Source: Megamerina dolium
Lineage: Eukaryota > Arthropoda > Insecta > Diptera > Megamerinidae
Reading direction: 5' to 3'
Length of the DNA: 64,000 bases
Assembly: GCA_963854835.1 (NCBI GenBank)
Contig: OY978525.1
Location: 97,977,388 to 98,041,387 of the forward strand
Shown here: one piece after another, positions 62,071-64,000 of the stretch
Position numbering within the stretch: position 1 is the stretch's first letter
How the letters are laid out: every line of letters begins with the position of its first letter
Made by a program: the position numbers and the translations under genes
The notes under the pieces: generated by a model
The model's input: only the letters and a program-made list of their open reading frames with translations
What the model was told of the DNA's origin: nothing
Database searches by the model: none

Positions 62071-63581
62071 CCTCCCGCCTTCAGAATTTTCTTCATTGGT
62101 TTTACAATTTTTCTGTTTTCTTTCAAAGTATTTCTTTAACATTACGATCGTTATAAAAATTATTACAATCAATAAAATTATTATAAATCCAAAATTAACA
62201 TGTTTTGTGTTTTCTTCAATTGTGACAAAATGCTGTTTCAGTTCGGGCAGGGTAACGAAATTTTTATTTATTTTGACAATGTTTTTTAAATCTTTTACAA
62301 AGGGTACAATGATTGGTTTGATATAGTCTTCCGTGCTAGATATTTCAAAGGTATTTATTTTGATTTTACATTTATAACATTGTTTCCTTTTACTTTGATT
62401 TTAAGTTGATTACAATTTTGCTCTATTAGAGTTTCTTCTAAATTTTTAGTTACAATGGTATTCGGTGGAACAAAATTGATGGTACTTTTATTATTTGTTA
62501 AAGTTGAGCAATTAACTTTATAATTATTTAATAGGTTACTCAAGCATTTTTCTTTTGTCGGGAAGACTTTTTTATTTTTTAATTCGAATATAGTGTTGTT
62601 AATTCTAACAAAATCATTTATTTCCTTAATATCTAGTTCTTGATGGATGTCATCTGGAATTGCCAAAACTTTTAACTTGTCATAAGACTCAAAATCGGTG
62701 GGTATTGTCAAGATGAAATAAATTAAATTATTATTAATCCAAACAGAGGTTTTAATAAGCTCAAATTGTTCTGTATCTAAGTGCGAGATTGTTTCGAGGT
62801 CTATAAGATTTGGGTTTATTATGCCTAGTTTTGCTAACTGAATTCCGAGTTGAATATCTTGAATATGCTGTAAGTATGCCTTAACGTTATCTAGGAAAAT
62901 ATCGGAAACAATTTTTTGGGTAAAACTATTCTGTAAAACATTTGTAGAGTTTTTTAACTCGTTTAGTAATTTGTTCTCATTATTAACATGGTTTATTATA
63001 TTCATTTCATTAATGTCGTTATTAGCAATTTTCTGCTTTAGGTCCTGTAAGGTTGTTTCTATAGTATGACGGTCTTCCTCATCTAGAGTTCCAAACAAAA
63101 ATTTAAAACCTGTGCCTAGAGCATTGATTAAACCTCGTCTATGTCTTTTTACAAAAAGTTCTTTTTCCTTTTCGGCAATTTTTATATATTTTGAAACCAA
63201 ACCTGTTTTTAAAAATTTATTGTTTTCTAACTCTTTAACTAAATTAGTAAACGCTAGTTCAAGTTCTGTTTTGTTTATTTGGATTATATGATTCTTGAAG
63301 GCTATTGGTTTTGAAAATTTCCCTTGCTCGATTATGAGGTATCCGTGATTATTGGTAATTTCAGTTACTTGAATTAGTTGATTAATTACTGGGTGAAAGT
63401 TTAGGACGAGTACCAGAATTGTTATCCAAATGTTATACTTCCATTGGAGATTCGGCTTGGTCCTGGTCAACTCCTTCGGGTCTGGAAGAATCAACACTGT
63501 TAATCTGTTTTTTCTTTCTTTTAAACTGACTCTTATATTTTCTAACTTTCTTATCTTTAAACTTAACAATAAAGTGTTCAT
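62056..63581 (-). pseudogene. env: Errantivirus B envelope, one frame break near the C-terminus
   Basis: The main frame (63581-62355, good ATG) has a late signal-type segment (IWITILVLVLNF, about 51-62), NNHGYLIIEQ, a furin site RHRR (146-149), a fusion-peptide-like GLINALGTGFKFLFGTLDEE, a coiled coil, and Cys residues in the distal ectodomain (CLSNLLNNYKVNCSTL). It stops at 62355, but the membrane anchor (FGFIIILLIVIIFITIVM) and tail are still encoded in another frame at about 62380-62056. A frameshift near 62360-62400 therefore removes the anchor. The start overlaps the integrase end in another frame. Confidence 0.9.
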
Positions 63582-63936
63582 TATCTTGTTCTGTCTGAAC
63601 TACTTCTGCTCTTTTATAGGGATTACTTGTTTTTTCAAGCCTTTTCCTAGAATTTTCCGCAAAAATAAATCTAGTGTCAGGGAGGTCGTCCTGTCTATAC
63701 CTATTCATGTTATTGATACGTGTTTCCTTTATAGCTTGAGGATTTGTTTGAGGCTCTTTTTTATTGAAAAATATATTATAGGGGGTTTCTCTAGTAGTAG
63801 AATGAACAATGGAATGATTATAAGTGAAAAGAGTTTGCTCTATTTTTATATAATCTAATTCTTTATCCCCTGATGTGTTAATTATCCTTAATTTTTCATT
63901 AAGAGTTTTGTGTAAGCGCTCAATATCCGCAATATT
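63433..63936 (-). pseudogene. Errantivirus B pol, C-terminal end of integrase
   Basis: About 165 codons up to the junction at 63936. HSIVHSTTRETPYNIFF is followed by a basic tail (RYRQDDLPDTRFIFAENSRK, VRKYKSQFKRKKKQ). It is the post-catalytic part of a Gypsy-type integrase. The rest of pol is absent: the sequence changes at 63936 to the flank repeat that also precedes the LTR at 61701. Confidence 0.8.
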
Positions 63937-64000
63937 ATATAGTAATATTAAATTTTTATTTTTTTTTTATAAACATATCTATATATATATATATATATAT
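63937..64000. repeat. Flank repeat plus (TA)n tract, copy 2 (cut by the window end)
   Basis: At least 45 bp identical to 61705-61760, followed by TA repeats to the window edge. Confidence 0.88.

Overview
The window looks like animal nuclear DNA, most likely a higher dipteran (a Drosophila or tephritid-like fly). It is AT-rich, has long (TA)n tracts and short GT-AG introns, and carries Gypsy-group retroviruses with insect-type env genes plus insect-type Polinton, Tigger/pogo, hAT and PIF/Harbinger elements. I see no ordinary host gene. Almost everything is a layered stack of transposable elements, so the useful reading is which element sits in which and which are broken.

The centrepiece (2434-18038) is a 15.6 kb Polinton/Maverick, close to the adintovirus-like lineage. 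It has long terminal inverted repeats and a perfect 6-bp target duplication (ATTGAA). It carries protein-primed DNA polymerase B, integrase (broken), packaging ATPase, major and minor capsid proteins, adenain-like protease, a phospholipase-A2 virion protein, a RING-finger protein, a fibre-like coiled-coil protein and several unknown genes. It lies inside an LTR of a Gypsy-type retroelement (family C), whose unoccupied paralogues are present at 23939 and 46889. That LTR lies in turn inside an older, decayed Polinton (remnants 2094-2255 and 18773 to about 22440). The old copy keeps an intact CARD-like gene that the young copy has lost.

23-31 kb holds solo LTRs, a roughly 90-bp satellite, a nearly intact Tigger transposon (26829-28399) nested in a solo LTR, and BEL-like LTR repeats. 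30.5-36.1 kb is an uncharacterised insect transposase-like gene cut by a complete PIF/Harbinger element (30947-33903). 36847-44635 is an almost full-length errantivirus (A) with two LTRs, gag, pol and env; pol has a small deletion and frameshift. 44.8-47.4 kb is an internally deleted errantivirus (C) in which gag runs directly into env, preceded by several small leader ORFs and a 5' LTR.

47.4-59.4 kb is a second Gypsy-type system (D). Degraded gag and pol lie at 56.08-59.41 kb, followed by a tandem LTR-internal-LTR-internal-LTR array. One LTR is split by a hAT element (49855-55004), which is itself split by a Tigger-like element (51047-53227). The window ends with a 500-bp TA microsatellite, featureless DNA, and the 3' half of another errantivirus (B: integrase end, env, LTR) bracketed on both sides by the same flanking sequence.

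No autonomous host pathway is encoded. The genes act as self-contained replication, packaging or transposition modules, most of them inactivated.
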